From Phycisphaerales bacterium (GTDB taxonomy: Bacteria > Planctomycetota > Phycisphaerae > Phycisphaerales > UBA1924), in the NCBI GenBank assembly GCA_020847175.1, contig JADLCM010000005.1:92841-156840 (forward strand): DNA of 64,000 nt, read 5' to 3'. The position numbers and the translations under genes are program-made. The notes under the pieces are model-generated. The model ran no database searches. It had not been told where the DNA came from and saw nothing but the letters and a program-made list of their open reading frames with translations. Below are positions 63,818 through 64,000 of this stretch, piece by piece (positions within the stretch are counted from its first letter, which is position 1; each line of letters starts with the position of its first letter).

Positions 63818-64000
63818 GCCGTACCCCCTCCCGCGCCGAGCGCCCGTCGCTCCGGGTGCCACGACTCCGCCGTCCCCGGCGCGAGTTGTGCCGAGTCGTC
63901 GAAGCCTTTACAGGAAACACAGACACACAGCGAATCCGAACTGCGCAGAGCGCTGCCTGCGCGCCGACGCCGAGCCTGCGCGTCGCGGGAGTTCGGGCAC
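63818..64000. other. Window end without a supported gene
   Basis: No supported gene is seen after the sulfotransferase stop. The last ~100 bases are less GC-rich ('aggaaacacagacacacagc') and may be a promoter region of a gene to the right. Nothing else can be said. Confidence 0.3.

Noticed and set aside
61946..63862. Minus-strand open frame of about 638 codons
   Set aside because: It is antisense to the TPR-sulfotransferase gene, which has clear motifs; the opposite translation is Gly/Glu/Ala-rich with no family sign.

Overview
The window is very GC-rich, with most third codon positions G or C, and densely coding. It looks like a chromosomal segment from a planctomycete of the class Phycisphaerae (Phycisphaerales). 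The best marker is a duplicated C-terminal 'GC-type dockerin' module, a signature of that group, found on five secreted proteins (ending or starting near 2796, 2990, 4510, 37403 and 52510). A short-form PheT and several TPR or LolA-like secreted proteins fit the same lineage. I see no tRNA, rRNA, CRISPR array, transposase or integrase.

Layout. 0.3-6.8 kb: a sugar-nucleotide epimerase, three dockerin proteins in a row, and a nucleotidyltransferase. 7-17.7 kb: a LolA-like protein coupled to a TPR/zinc-peptidase protein, an HDOD protein, an AhpD-like protein, a 923-residue secreted protein, an orphan TssB-TssC (contractile sheath) fusion, and a tandem universal stress protein. 17.8-22.2 kb: three glycosyltransferase genes, one of them a GT4-GT2 fusion. 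22.4-31.3 kb: housekeeping genes (AhpD-like, CPBP protease, LolA/TlpA thioredoxin fusion, pheT, dnaA, an MBL hydrolase, coaD). 31.5-47.5 kb: a phage-derived island. Its left part carries portal, scaffold-like, SU10-like capsid and small tail-like genes. A lipoprotein, a dockerin protein and a frameshifted amidohydrolase follow. Its right part has a CI/LexA-like repressor facing an operon of two-HTH protein, ABC ATPase, GNAT and large terminase. 47.6-63.8 kb: purB, a small unknown, an M14 peptidase, a Wzy-like membrane protein, a dockerin protein, ruvC, carboxypeptidase Taq, a TsaE-YacG-like fusion, a type II pseudopilin, icd, a nitroreductase, cardiolipin synthase and a TPR-sulfotransferase.

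How the parts relate. The glycosyltransferases, epimerase, polymerase-like membrane protein and sulfotransferase suggest surface polysaccharide synthesis, although they are scattered rather than in one operon. The dockerin proteins form a set of exported beta-rich proteins with a common C-terminal sorting or anchoring tag.

The most unusual content is the phage island, the TssB-TssC fusion and the TsaE-YacG fusion. In the island the terminase lies at the far right and the portal at the far left. That is what a circular phage-like genome would give if it opened between these two genes on integration. The TssB-TssC fusion has no other type VI genes nearby. The TsaE protein carries a YacG-like tail that has lost three of four zinc ligands. 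All functions are read from motifs by eye; no database search was run.
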